64,000 nucleotides of DNA. Origin: Cymodocea nodosa (lineage: Eukaryota; Streptophyta; Magnoliopsida; Alismatales; Cymodoceaceae). The translations under genes and the position numbers were made by a program. Position 1 is the stretch's first letter. Every line of letters begins with the position of its first letter. The stretch is from the NCBI GenBank assembly GCA_036874045.1, contig CM072340.1, forward strand, positions 20,325,001 through 20,389,000. The letters are read 5' to 3'. Of the stretch, positions 39,366-51,357 are shown piece after piece. The notes under the pieces are model-generated. The model was not told the DNA's origin, ran no database searches, and saw only the letters and a program-made list of their open reading frames with translations.

Positions 39366-40517
39366 TCACACCACAACGGAGATCACCAAGACGACGCAGG
39401 AGATCCAACGGAAGTAAAGTCCCACGGCGGTGGTGATGGTGGTGCAGGGGGACGAGGAAGTATCGTCGTAGAACTCCGAGGAGTCGACGGCCAAGGGCAT
39501 GCCGTCGCGGCCGAGGGTGCAGGTGATTGGATCCTCACCGTCGGGGGACATCATAAAGGCCCGGAGGATCATGGTGGCCGTGGGGAGGTACCGGGTCCGG
39601 TTCTTGGCGAGTAGCCATGTCAGACCCATCAGCTGGCAGTCCCTGTCGTGCTTCTGTCGAGATTTCTTCTCCCGCCCGCCGGTTCCCGCCGGCGTCGTGC
39701 CGTTCCCTCCGGCAGCTGCTTCCTTGACCTGCGTTAAAGAGAGGAAAATCGAACTATGCCAACGGAAAAAATAATTTATTATTTTCCTAATTGAACAGAA
39801 CTCCGGTAAGTTTCTCCAATTAAACAAATATGTAGCGGAGTCATCGGCAAAAATCCCCTTCTTCCCCAGCTCCGGCGAGAAAACTCGGATCATTATGATT
39901 CCCGATAGTCGCCACCTAAAACATCCACCACTGACCTGGTACAGAGTCCGGAGGCACCTGTTGCACCCACGGACGCCACTCCCGGCGCACTTGCTCGCCA
40001 CATTCCTGGCCATCTTGTCCTTGGCCACCCACCTCCCCTCCTCCTTGGCCACCTTCAACCCTCCTGGACAGCTGAGCGGCCTCAGCCTCACCCCGCAGTA
40101 ACACCCGACAACGTCGCAACTCTCGTTCACCTTGCCCAGCGCCACCCCTCTTGCGCTCAGCGCCTTCTTGACGCCGCCGAGGCAGGACTCGGAGTCGTCA
40201 GGGAGGACGGGGAGGTCGGCGTCGGCGGAGGCGAGGTGGAGGGAGAGGGCAGACGAGGAGTACGCCGAGTAGAGCCAGGCGGCGAGGGTTGGGCAGCAGC
40301 GGAAGCGGGAGGGCGAGGAGCAGGAACGAGAGACGGAGGCGAAGAGGGCGTCCGGGAGGTCGAGCGGGCAGCCCCGGGCGACGTCGGATTGCTCCGGGAA
40401 GGCTGGGATGGTGGTGGACGGGATGGCGTTCGGGAAGACGAATGGTTGGTAAGAGTGGTCGTCGGCGTAGAGTTGGACGAGGAAGGTGGTGAGGAGGTGG
40501 AGGAGGAGAAGGCGCAT
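39366..40517 (-). CDS. SPARK-domain, probably GPI-anchored protein (At4g28100-like), 2 exons
   Basis: Cell-surface protein of unknown function in the plant family typified by the uncharacterised GPI-anchored protein At4g28100. Exons 40517-39936 and 39728-39366 give 314 aa, close to the roughly 300 aa of the family. Seen: a hydrophobic signal peptide (MRLLLLHLLTTFLVQLYA); the block TIPAFPEQ typical of the family; a cysteine-rich SPARK domain in exon 1 with RCCPTLAAWLYSAYSSSAL, ESCDVVGCYCGVRL and CNRCLRTL; then DGMPLAVDSSEFYDD and a hydrophobic C-terminus (GLYFRWISCVVLVISVVV) preceded by a small-residue Ser/Thr stretch, as for GPI attachment. Start 40517 is chosen because the signal peptide begins there; an in-frame Met 14 codons upstream would add a poly-Glu tract before it. 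The 207-bp intron is a multiple of three and has no stop in frame, so an unspliced message would also be open. Confidence 0.88.
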   Translation of the reverse strand: MRLLLLHLLTTFLVQLYADDHSYQPFVFPNAIPSTTIPAFPEQSDVARGCPLDLPDALFASVSRSCSSPSRFRCCPTLAAWLYSAYSSSALSLHLASADADLPVLPDDSESCLGGVKKALSARGVALGKVNESCDVVGCYCGVRLRPLSCPGGLKVAKEEGRWVAKDKMARNVASKCAGSGVRGCNRCLRTLYQVSGGCFRWRLSGIIMIRVFSPELGKKGIFADDSATYLFNWRNLPEFCSIRKIINYFFRWHSSIFLSLTQVKEAAAGGNGTTPAGTGGREKKSRQKHDRDCQLMGLTWLLAKNRTRYLPTATMILRAFMMSPDGEDPITCTLGRDGMPLAVDSSEFYDDTSSSPCTTITTAVGLYFRWISCVVLVISVVV

Positions 40518-43500
40518 TGTCGCGGTTGGTTCCCCCTCTTCTTCTTCTTCTTCCTCCAATGGGAGATCGGATTGCTAGCTCAGAGATCTTCCCTCATCCT
40601 CTTCTTCCCTCCGTGCTTCCATATCTACCACCTGTTCCTGATGCCGTGGTTCTGTTGTTATGGATCTGCGTGCTTGTTTTTACCTGTGGAGAGCGGCGAA
40701 ACTTTCATTGTCTTGGCTTCGAGATGTTGCATTTTTGACTTTGTTTGCTTTGTCTCCGACCACATGCGAACCCGCAGGGACGAGAGAATCCAAAGAGAAG
40801 ATGGTAGGTTTTTTTTCTTTTCTTTTCTTTTTTCTTAAAAAACCGTGGGTAAGTAAGTCGTGATTTTTTTAATATTGATATTGTTTTACTTAAATTTAAA
40901 TTTAAGATTTTTTTTTTTTTTTTTTTTATAGTTGTTACAATATGAGAAAAGATTAACCAATGCTGTCTCTGATATTATTACGTATACCCTGGTCAAGTCT
41001 CAAAAATTCGGCCTTTTAGGTATTCGCTTACTCTTCAACCCACGAAATTTATGCTGTTCATTCAGATACAAATTCGTCCTTATTATCCTACAACAGGATT
41101 CATTTCTCATTGCCTAAATGTTTAGGTATGAATATCAATACATTAACGATCGACGCAATTGAATCTACCATAATAGTTTAAATAATAATAAAGAATAATA
41201 CTTGTAACTTTCATCAAGATTCAAATCTGAATAAATGTAAAATTATCATTGTAAAAAGAGGTTGGTGCAATTGAAAATATCCATAGCAGCAAGTATATAT
41301 ATTCTTGTGGCCTATCAATCCTAAAACTATTTTTGATGGATAAATGGTTGCATGCACTAGCCAGCCATTCACCCTTCCATGAGCGATACATCATTCTCAA
41401 TACAAATCCAACTCAAATAACGTTAAGATCGTGTCATGCTGGAAATGGAACACAAAAAATATAATAAACAGACAGCTTCTTTATTCATAAAAAAATTAGT
41501 TTAAAATTGAACATTGGCATGTTAACATGATGTTAGAGTCAAATATGATTTTTGATACAAAAACAATATCCTTCATGTATCATTAGGAACATTTACTGTC
41601 GTCCTCTCACATACAAGACCATCGATCCCCATACATACATGGTAGCATGCAAGAGAATAAAAGCATTTGATGGTAGATATTTTCTAGTGATATATCAAAA
41701 AATATGGTCTATTTTGAGAAATAATCATGCACTTGCAGGAGATGAAAAGTAAGTTAAAAGTTGCGTCAGATGTATCGTTTCAAGAGGCTTTCAGTTGAAA
41801 CGAGGTTTGAGTTTTGATGTTGCCGATCAGAGAGAAGAAGAAGAATGACGAGAGATCATTATTGATAAGGGCTATATCTCCTCTGGAAGGGAATACAAAA
41901 GGGACGAGCATTGAGGGCTAGATTTGAAGAGGAAGGAGGTAGATCCACACAATCGCCCATGCGGGGCACCACACTTGTTCTACCACCACCTCCCGCCCAT
42001 CCACTATCGTTTCAATCGCCTCCTTCCAAGTCGTTCATTGGATTTGAGATGATATTCTTCTTCTCCCATTGGATGAGCAATGCACGGCAAACTCGGTAGC
42101 CTTGACCATGCGGTTGCTCTTGCTCTTGCTCTTGATCAGTCCACATCTACATTCTAATTGACAGATTGAAGTATGGAATTGGTGGAATAATCACAGAGGA
42201 AGGTCGACAAACCTTGTTCATGATGCGATTTTCCTCATTATCGATCGCTGCTACACGACACAACGAAGAACGACGAGTGCGTGCAGGCAGAAAAACACAG
42301 AGATCGCCCGGAGGCGACAGGCGAAGCAGAAACCGCAGGAGACAGGAACAAAAAGCCTTAATTCATTAATTAGCACCGAACCCTGAAAATAAATAGGGCA
42401 CACGATCATCCGTCTCTTCCGTCCAAGGGAAGGAAGGAAGGAAGGAAGGAAGGAAGGAAGGAAGGAAGGAAGGAAGGAAAAAAAACGGCCGGTGCAAAGT
42501 TTACGAGAAAAGCACTTGGAAAGTAGCAAATAGCAAACAAGGACATAAATGAAAACTCAACGCCTCGTCCAAGTATTGGATAACTAGAATACTATTTTTA
42601 TATCAGGTGATTTCGGACAATAATATCCATGTATTTATTTTTATGTTTTTCATTTTCCATTGCAGTCCTTCTGTTTTCTTTTGAATTTCCAATACGCCTG
42701 TAAGTGTTAGTGTTTGTTACTGACTAACCCAGAGTCCCCGTATGCACTGCAACATTGGCTTAATTTTCTCGCAATAGGATCCAAATCGAAATTCCCAGAA
42801 GTGCCAGGTAAGATTAATATTTTCTGGTAGTAATGCTTCTGTACTGATTGGATTAAACCTTCACACTTGATTCGGTTAAAAATAACTAACGATTGGCACC
42901 ACATAAGTAGATTTTCTCCCGCACTCATTGCATTCCAATATTAAAAAATAAACTTAGATAGTCTTACAAACTACCTGCAGGAATGAATTTATCTTTTGCT
43001 TCCCAATCACCATGGCAATTAAGGATTTTATTAGTTCTCATGTTATGGTCTAAACCTCAGATCTGTACATGTGGATGGTCTGTGATTTGGTTGGTGAAAA
43101 ATTGCTGACATCAGTTCAGACCCATGCCCAGATTCGGCTCACGTGACCATTCGATAAACCTTCCTTTTTCTTTTCTTTTGTGCAAAAAGGATAATTAAAA
43201 TTGAAGTTAAAGAGTCGCAGTTACAAATGTAAATACTTAAAAAAGTTTAGTGCAAACCAGAATTAAGTGGGGGGGAAAAGAAAGTTTTCATTTCTTGAAT
43301 CTGTTGTCTACCTCTTCCATCGTTGGTACATTTGGTAATATGCTTGAAGTTGTCTACATAATAATGCTTGAATAAAGTTATAAATTTCGTCTGATGATTC
43401 TGAAGTTGTAAAATTCTGAGTCATAATCTTTGTCTTCTTTCCTTTTATGTTCATTGTTGTTAGCTTTTAGCATATAGATATAGATATAGAGTTGACGAGC

Positions 43501-45060
43501 GATTGAGCGAGTTAGCAAGTGAACTGAGTCATTGGCTCTCGTAATTGCTCCTTGACAGTTCCTTACTTTGGCTGGTCAAGTGAATTAAAATGTGGAATGA
43601 ATTTATGTTATATGTTTGTGTATGATATTCTAATATGTTGAATAAAATGTGGAATGAATTTTATTTATTTATTTGGTATTTAAATAATAATTTATTAATT
43701 TCTTTATTACTTTGTAGGTAATGATGAATTCCAATAAAATGTTACCTACTAAGGTTGATATTGTGTTAATGTTAATTGAAGAAGAAGAATAAGAGGCTAA
43801 AAGAATGTGAAGACATTTATTTGCTTTGTGAAATCTTTTAGTAGGGATGTTAAGTATGTCAACTTTATTTTCAAATAGTATAAGTTGTATTTATTGTAAA
43901 GAATAAGCAGATTATATAAAAGAAACTTATAATTATCAAAAGATTTATAAAATAAGTCAAAATGTTTTTAGTAGTTTTTATAATTTAACGAAAAATGAAG
44001 AAGTCATTAGTGATTTAGTCATTCAAGTTGGATAATTAATAAATACTTTAATGAAGTATTAAATATTATATTACAACTAAATTATGTACTTATAGCAACA
44101 ATTTCATCCTTAACACTAAGTTGAATTTGAAAGTAATTTAGACATTCATAGCTAAGAATAGTGAACATTTGTAATTGTCAAACATCTTTTTTCAATATTT
44201 CAAGGTTAGATGTCATATTTATATAAAAAAATTTACTTAAAAATTTTCAAAATAAGTTAAAAGAATTAAATATTATTGATGATATATAATTAACAAGAGA
44301 AATGCATATGAAAGCAAATGAACAATTGTAATGAGTCAACAACTAAGAAAAGAATTCGTAAATAGTATACGTAAAAATACGATAATAACAATATAGGATA
44401 GAATGACTATTTGATATTATTTATGTTATAATATTTAAAATGATTTTCTAGAAGATGTCATTATGCTTTTGAATAAATTTTGAAATTTTGAACAATTTAT
44501 CAAATTTTTTATTATTTCATTAGTATTATTTTACTTTTAAAATTTCAAAATAAAGAGTGATGTATCAAATATTTTATTTTAGATGATACACAATTTATTT
44601 CTTTGATTCTGATTTTTCGAATATTCTATCGTAATACTCTAGGGAACTTAGTACTTTCAAATACTTGCACTAAACCTTTTAAAAAAATTTTAACTTTTCA
44701 AATATTTCATTTTTGTAAAATTTTTATTTTCTTTCCGTTAAAACGTTCTATTGTACAAAAACGAACCATCAAGTAAAGATTTTTCATAAAAAAAAAAAAA
44801 ACACGACAAAGTATCGAGAAAGAATCAAAATTCATGGAAGAAAAACGAAAAAAAAAAAAAAGAGTCGCGTGCAAGACACGCGGAGGGGCTTGACGTTCAC
44901 ACTTCACAGGGGCAAGTCACGTGAGATTCCCTTGCAGATGGCAAGAGCCGTTAAATTCCTGCTCCCGATCATCTTTCCACGCGGTGCTCTCGCTCGATCG
45001 TCCGCCCCTCCTGATCGATTCGATCACGACCCGGCTTGTAGTGGACCCACCCACAGTCCG
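40518..45060. other. Gene-poor region
   Basis: The first 300 bases are the SPARK promoter and 5' leader. The rest is AT-rich and contains a (GGAA)n run at 42427-42479 and short ATAGAT repeats near 43480. Open frames here are short and show no recognisable family. 43400-44860 is especially AT-rich and looks like decayed sequence without identity. Confidence 0.5.
42427..42479. repeat. (GGAA)n microsatellite
   Basis: About thirteen pure GGAA units. Confidence 0.9.
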
Positions 45061-45065
45061 GCGCC

Positions 45066-45380
45066 TATTTAAGCCCACCACCTCCTCGCCCCCGATGCGC
45101 ATCCTTCTCCCGGAAGACCGAAGAACCACACCACCTATCCCTCCCCTCCTGTGCCGGAAGAATTTGTCTTAGGGTTCCTCCTCTCGCTGCCCTCTCGAGC
45201 TCGCTTGGTGCAGGTCGGGAATCGAACCGCTTCCTCCAGCGGATGCGCACGAGCGAGGTTTCGTTCCCCACTTGCATCAACTGAATTCGAGATCCTCGGC
45301 GGCGACGGCGATCTCGGTCTCGGTTTCCTTCTCCATCCATCGAAGTCAAAGAAGCCGTCTCCGAACTGATTCGGTATTGG
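45066..45380 (+). promoter_or_regulatory. TATA box and GC-rich non-coding first exon
   Basis: TATTTAA (45066-45072) is preceded by a GC-rich stretch with CACGTG at 44917-44922. It is followed about 30 bp later by a CT-rich, plant-type 5' leader running to a possible donor (GTATTGG, about 45373). The pattern is typical of a plant housekeeping promoter with a leader intron. The nearest coding-like exon in the same direction begins at 46550. Confidence 0.45.
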
Positions 45381-46549
45381 ATCTATTGCTTCGCCAGTTC
45401 GCTGGAAGGTGCTGGTTGATTTGGGGGTAATTTCGGAAGATTATTTATTTATTTATTTTTCTTTCTTTATGAATTGGTGTTTGCTCGTTTTGCTTAATCT
45501 TGATCCTTCTCCTTTCATCCTTGTTTCTATCTGTTTACCAGTACGTGGTGAGTTTGAACAGTCGGGCTTGTTGATGATAATGTTTAGGTTTATTAGTATT
45601 TAACTTTTGATGAAAATCACGAACGTCTTCTTTAATCGAGTTTCTCTTTTCTGTCGTACCATTTGCAAGACGGGACTGGGATGTAGGCCCGCATGTTAGA
45701 ATTTAAACATCTCCTGTCGTGCTCACAGATAGGCAGTACATGAGATTGGCTGGAAATTAATGTGTGTATGAGATTTCCAGGGCACCATTGACATTATTAC
45801 ACTGGAAAATTGATTTCTACGGGATCGAAATTGGACTGAGTCATTTTTTCAAATTTGGCCGACTTGTAGCTTGGTCTTGGCATAGACCATCGTGTTGTTG
45901 TGTTTGTCGTTTTATCTTTTGTATTTTTATACAGTTTAATGAAATTATGATTGATTATTGTTGATATTAGAAATTAAATATGTGAAAATATATTTGCACA
46001 TGTTTAATGTTTACATATTTGATAAATTCGTTTTCAATATTAAATGTATATAATCGAGCAATAATCATTTTGTATCAAATAATAATTGCCAAATCACATT
46101 TAATCGAATAATAATCATGCTAACATGTAATTATAAAAGATTCTTCAAATTTGCTACCTTTCATCTTGCATTTTAATTTCCAAATCAGACATCGTTTCAT
46201 TAAATATCAACAAATGTTCTTGTACGTAAATTTTTATAAATTTTAGGTATATAAATAAATGTGCTTCTTACGCTTTTAATTATGATATTTTCTCCAACTG
46301 ACATGAATTATTTTTATCGCTTTTATTTATTTGCATTAATTCTCTCATGCTTTATACTTGTTTAAAATATTTTGTCTTTGCCAATTTTACGAGATGAAGG
46401 AAGTCTACTGTATAATGCCTTATTTTTTAAAAGATATTCTACGGAATGTTCAAACTTGAGAGGTTTGAACATGTGGTTTTTACCCTTATTGAGTGTCAGG
46501 ATGAATATATGAGCTGGCGATGGCATCCATCTGAAAGATGATATAATAG

Positions 46550-47651
46550 ATGAGTGATGCTGAAACGTGTGGAAGGAAAGGGGATCGATCTCACACTGCT
46601 GACATTTTTGCGGTTCCTGCGGAAATTTTAAAACAGGTAAGCTGGTGTTAGGTATGGACCAGACCTACCTCATTACACCACACCAGTGGGATCTGTCGTC
46701 GTACAGGATGAGGTGGGCATCATGCGCGCGTCTACAGTTTGGAGGGTGTGATGCGTACGATGACATCAATAACCTACTTACGCAACGAAGAAAGATCCAC
46801 GCCTACAACATTTGGAAGTTTTCCGTCTGTAGTAGTACTCATGCAACGAAGAACATTTATGCAAATCGTTGCTGATGCCTGATTTAGTGTGTGTAGAAAA
46901 GAAAAAAACTTGCGATGTGAAGAACGATAAATTACCGCAGGGATTAGGAAGGGGCTCTTCTGACCATTAAATTTTCCGTGGGCAAGAATCCTCATTTTAT
47001 GCTGCCGTGGTCTTGTTTTACAGCTCTGTTATTCTTATAGCTGACATGGTTGCAGCACGTACATACCATCTGTGTTTAAATCAATTAGTCGAGTTCAACC
47101 AATATCATGTAAAGAAAGCGTTGTTTGTGTAGAGGTAAAGAGAAATTTATTTTATGGGACTCTCATAAATGTAATGTTTGAGGTATATCTAATTACATGT
47201 GATCTTACTTGCAAAAATTGGAAAACTCTGAAGTCGTGACTTTCTAAAGTCACGATGAAGTAACCTTAAAATGGAGAAAAAAAATTAAACGCTGGAAAGT
47301 AAAACATGCAAATCAATACATCTTTTACTTTGGTGTTTTTTTTTTTTTTTTGTAATGAGTTAGAAAATTTAAACATAAGTGTGAATTTAACAATTCAAAT
47401 CCATGTCAACAAGTTAACTAATTATACTCTTCACTCTATCTTTTTTTATATTTATGATAGTTCAAAATTTTAATAAGAGTTGCAAATGCCATCTGACTAA
47501 CTAAATTATTACAATTATTTTATTGTCGAAATCTCAGTGCAAGGATACGAGTAGGATTTTTGTTGAAGCCTCCAGTGAAATAACTCATCTCGTGAGCGTT
47601 CGCGTCGCCACCCAGAAAATCGAAAGATTTTATCAAGCCGAGGAAAAATGA
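46550..47651 (+). CDS. Tentative 66-aa protein, 2 coding exons, family unknown
   Basis: I do not recognise this protein. The first coding exon, 46550-46636, opens with ATG (MSDAETCGRKGDRSHTADI) and ends at a perfect donor, CAG then GTAAGC. A matching acceptor at 47536-47537 has a CTAAC branch-like word and a T-rich tract upstream, and keeps phase 0. The second exon, 47538-47651, reads CKDTSRIFVEASSEITHLV and ends with EEK and a stop. The product is small, hydrophilic and without signal peptide or membrane segment. The upstream TATA box and leader (45066-45380) fit as its promoter. A GTGAGC inside the second exon (near 47591) could be used as a further donor to unseen exons, so the gene may be longer, or a decayed remnant. 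Evidence is splice signals and codon-like composition only. Confidence 0.3.
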
Positions 47652-48929
47652 TGGCCTTAATTTTTATTTTTTGGTAAATGGACCATTCGTCATCGAGACG
47701 GGGGTTCCTTTTGACCTCCCATCGGAGGCTTTCCAGCTTTCCAGCTTTCCAGAAGTTTAAAAAAGGCTCTTCTATAATGACAATACTGTTGACTATTTTT
47801 GACGAAGAGTTTTAACTAATTACATACCCATTAAATTATTTCTGTAAGGATAACATTTTTTTAGTGAATATCCAATTGAATTATTATAATTGATTGTATA
47901 CACACTAAGATCTGGCATGCAAAAATATGGATACTAATTGTATTTGGAGTGGTATTAGCATGCAGGGAATAAGAGCTGAAACCGCTCCAATCGAATATAG
48001 ATTTTTCGAATTTATCTTTTTTGAATAATCTAGAGTTTTTCTGTAATCACTCGTTTATTAATAATAATGATGGTAGTTCTTTTAATAATCATTGTCAGAC
48101 ATGTTTTTTTATATCGACAAAAGTACTCCTGTACGCTCAATTCTTTAGATTACTCAACAAATCTACAAAAGACCAATTCATCAAGCAAACGGACCCCAAG
48201 AGGCTACTTTGGCACCACTTTACTCGATCACTGGTCCAATCCATAACTCAAGGTTGGTAGTTGATATATGAATGATGATTGCCAAATCTATGAAATGATA
48301 CTCTATAAATAAGCAAACATCCAGAGAAAAGTAACGCATACAAACAGATTATTTTATCCATGCAAACGAAAGAGCAAAGAACTGCAGAGTAAGCATGCCC
48401 GTATTCATGTTGTAAAGGTTGAATATCGATAAATACCTAACAATTTTTTGTAGCTGAGCTCAAACTTACAGAGATCGTACTCACATGGGTGACCTTAGAA
48501 GTTGTGCGTGACCATTGCTTAGGAATTAACCAACACATGGGTCTTCTCTTTTCTCATAAATCCTACAAGAAAATTCATATACAAACAAAAACACCGCCAA
48601 AATAAATAAAAAACATTAACATGGAATGAAATATCCAGATTAAATTACTCTCCGTCATCAGAACAAAAAATTGACATACATACCATAAAAATGCAAGTTG
48701 GTTTTAGCTGTGCCGGCTTTTGACACCATCTTTTAATTTAAGTATTGACGCTACTCTTTTAGGCATGGAACTTCCAATTGCAACATTACAGGCTCCAAGG
48801 CAGCTGTACCGTCAAGGACATCCATCGCCTTAGGTGTCTCCGCCGACTTCATCCTCCTCTTCCACACTCAAGTCCCTTTTACAAAGTTGGAGCACCATTG
48901 TTCTAAGAGAAACAACATTATTACCATCC
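47652..48929. other. Spacer and 3' flank of the AT-hook gene
   Basis: AT-rich. 48830-48929 would encode a further acidic tail of the AT-hook protein if the frame were shifted by one base. Otherwise nothing is recognised. Confidence 0.4.
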
Positions 48930-50794
48930 TCAGCACCAATCTTTCTTCTTGGGAGGACGTTCTCTTCCTCTACCATGATGACCTTTGGATGATGGCGAAC
49001 ACTGATTATTCTCTTGGGGAGAAACGACGGCATTAACATCAAAAGTATCGTTAATATCAAAAGAGGCATTAGCCTCCGCAGCATCAGTCTTCTTCTTGGG
49101 AGGACGTCCTCGTCCTCTACCATGAACTTTGGATGATGGCGAACAATGATTAATCTCTTGGGGAGAAACGACAGCATTAACATCAAAAGTGGCATTAGCC
49201 TCCGCACCATCAGCCTTCTTCTTGGGAGGACGTCCTCGTCCTCTACCATGACCTTCGGATAATGACGAACACTGATTATTCTCTGGGGGAGAAGCAACAA
49301 CATTAACATCAAAAGTAGCATTAGACTCCGCAGCATCAGTCTTCTGCTTGGGAGGGCGTCCTCGTCTTCTTCCACTGCCCCTGGATGACGACGAACACCG
49401 ATTACTTTCTTGAGGAGAAGCGGCAGCATCAACATCCTTTGCCTTCGTCTTCTCTTTTGGAAGTCTTTCACGTTTCTTTGACAATGTTGAACCCCTACTA
49501 CTTTCAGGAGGGGCAACAGCAACATTAACATCTTCAGCATCGACCTTCTTCTTGGGAGGACGTCCTCGTCCCCTTCCACGGCCCTTGTATGATAATGAAC
49601 CCCTACTAATTTCTTGAGGAGAAACAGCAGCATCAATAACAAAAGTTATATCCTCAGTCTCCGCCTTCTCTTCTGGAGGTTGATGACTCACAACAGCATC
49701 GATACCAATAATAACATCCTCTGCTTCCATCTTTCTCTTGGGAGGCCTTCCTTGGCGACGCCCACTCCCAGGTGACCGCCCACAACCCATCGGCATCGGC
49801 GGTCCTCCAGCTCCTCCATTGCTGCTGAGTGCCATACGCATCAGATTTCCATCAGGTATGGTTTTACCTTCTGGCGTGGTCGGCACCTTGCCATAATTTA
49901 TTCCTTCCTCGATTTTGCGGGGTCTTCCACGGCCACGTTTCTTCGGCAACGACAATTCACCATTGATTTCAGCCAAACCTTGTCCGGAAACCAGAGAATG
50001 ACATTGCTTTTCGAAGGGGATGTCCACATCAGACTTGGTCGCGGTCGACGTTTGCAGATCAAAATCGAGCGTGGTGATCATTGCTCTATCACACTGGACC
50101 TCAAGTGCCGTCTGCTCACATTCAGAAGCCGCCACCGCTGAATCACACTGGATAAACATTGGCGGCTCTTCTATCGCCGTCTGCGGACTATACTGGGTCA
50201 GAAGCAATTGCGGCGGCTCATTTTCCTCCATCGCTAGAGGTGCCTCCTCTTCGCATCTCTCCGTCATTTCCCCCATCTGTGGCAGATCGATCGTCCAATC
50301 ATCCACCCCCATTTTGACCACCTTCGCTTCAGCAGGTACAAACGGAACTATCTCCTTTCCCTTCGAACTCCCCTTCCACCCCTTTTCTGCATTTGAACGG
50401 CGTGCGCTCTGCGGGACAGAGGGGAGGGAAGACGCGATGATGAATCGGCCCCCTCCGACGTGCTTGACCTCGCCGACAACAAGAAGTTTCTTGAAATAGT
50501 GAGGATAGAGGTTGCGGTGGCCCCAGGGCAGGTCGTGGTAGTTGGACTTGATGTAGGCGTCGATCGCCTCCAGCGTCGAGCCTCCCTCCTCCGCCAGCGT
50601 TCGGATCGCCGCCTGTATCATCTGCAAGGAAAGAATACCAAACTGTAGGTCACGAAACGAGGGGAGGAAGGAGGACACTGGTATTGCGGTGGTACCTCAG
50701 AGTAAGGCGGGTGGTCGGGGGTGCGCCAGACGGGGGAAGGAGAGAGGGGGACGGGGGAAGGGAAAACCTTCCGCCTTGGTGCCGTAGTCGTCAT
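48930..50794 (-). CDS. Linker-histone-fold plus AT-hook protein (GH1-HMGA type), 2 exons
   Basis: Nuclear architectural protein expected to bind nucleosomes and AT-rich minor grooves, like the Arabidopsis GH1-HMGA/HON4-HON5 group. Exons 50794-50696 and 50621-48930 give 596 aa. The H1/H5 globular (winged-helix) domain spans the splice junction, about residues 27-95: HPPYSE in exon 1, then MIQAAIRTLAEEGGSTLEAI and a HVGGGRF wing. An acidic middle follows. The C-terminal half carries eight AT-hook cores: 49947-49918 (RGRGRPRK), 49765-49736, 49581-49546, 49480-49449 (decayed, RERLPKEK), 49373-49341, 49245-49213, 49121-49089 and 48975-48945. The last four stand in repeats of about 124-144 bp, including DVNAVVSPQE-like spacers. 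The reading frame ends at DWC, right after the last hook; one base fewer in the A-run there would extend it by about 36 codons to 48830. The start is chosen at 50794, although another in-frame Met lies at 50896. Confidence 0.85.
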
Positions 50795-51357
50795 GGATGG
50801 ACCGTGGCCAGGCCGTTCACAACGCCGGGATTGTGTTGCAGACGAGGGCTTCGAAACAGCTTGGAATGGACGACGGAAACGAGACGTGAACGCCACCCAA
50901 CGTTGGGCAATTTGTCCAACTCTCCCGAGATTTTTGCTTATTTCAGACGTGTGTTCATTGCAGGAAAGAAGAAAAGGGATGGAAATCTACAAACCATCAG
51001 AGGAAAATTTCCGCTATATCATCCTCTTATTAAATAAATCCTACTCGGACGAGGGTCCATTGCACCTACAGGTTATCGATGGAGACGTTTTAGGTAATTT
51101 TTGATTGATGAAAAACAAATTTTAATAAAGTTTAAGATACCATCACATAAATGACAAGTTAATTTCGATATTATGCATATCTTATTTGTCTAGTATGGAA
51201 TCATAGCAATAAAATCCGACGCATCATTTGTTCCAGGTCCTCTTCCTTCTTCCATCGCCACCTCCTTCCCGGCGCCAAGGACAAGGGTTCTCCTCCGCTT
51301 CTTCCAAAACCCTACCGTTGGCTCCCATCTTCTGCGGCCGCCTCGCCGCCGCCATTT
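50795..51357. promoter_or_regulatory. Shared divergent promoter, AT-hook and PPR genes
   Basis: Only 563 bp separate the two start codons, which face apart. The interval must hold both promoters and 5' leaders. Ends are GC-rich and the middle (51000-51200) is AT-rich. I could not assign a TATA box to either side with confidence. Confidence 0.55.

Noticed and set aside
40236-40838. 200-codon open frame (+) over SPARK exon 1
   Set aside because: Shadow of the GC-rich SPARK exon; the minus-strand frame has the domain, signal peptide and family blocks.
45151-45369. 73-codon open frame inside the GC-rich leader
   Set aside because: Composition and position fit a non-coding first exon better; the first convincing coding exon is at 46550.
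48830-49642. 270-codon open frame in the second frame of the AT-hook gene
   Set aside because: Leu/Arg-rich reading of the repeat array. Only its last 36 codons are of interest, as a possible lost C-terminal tail.
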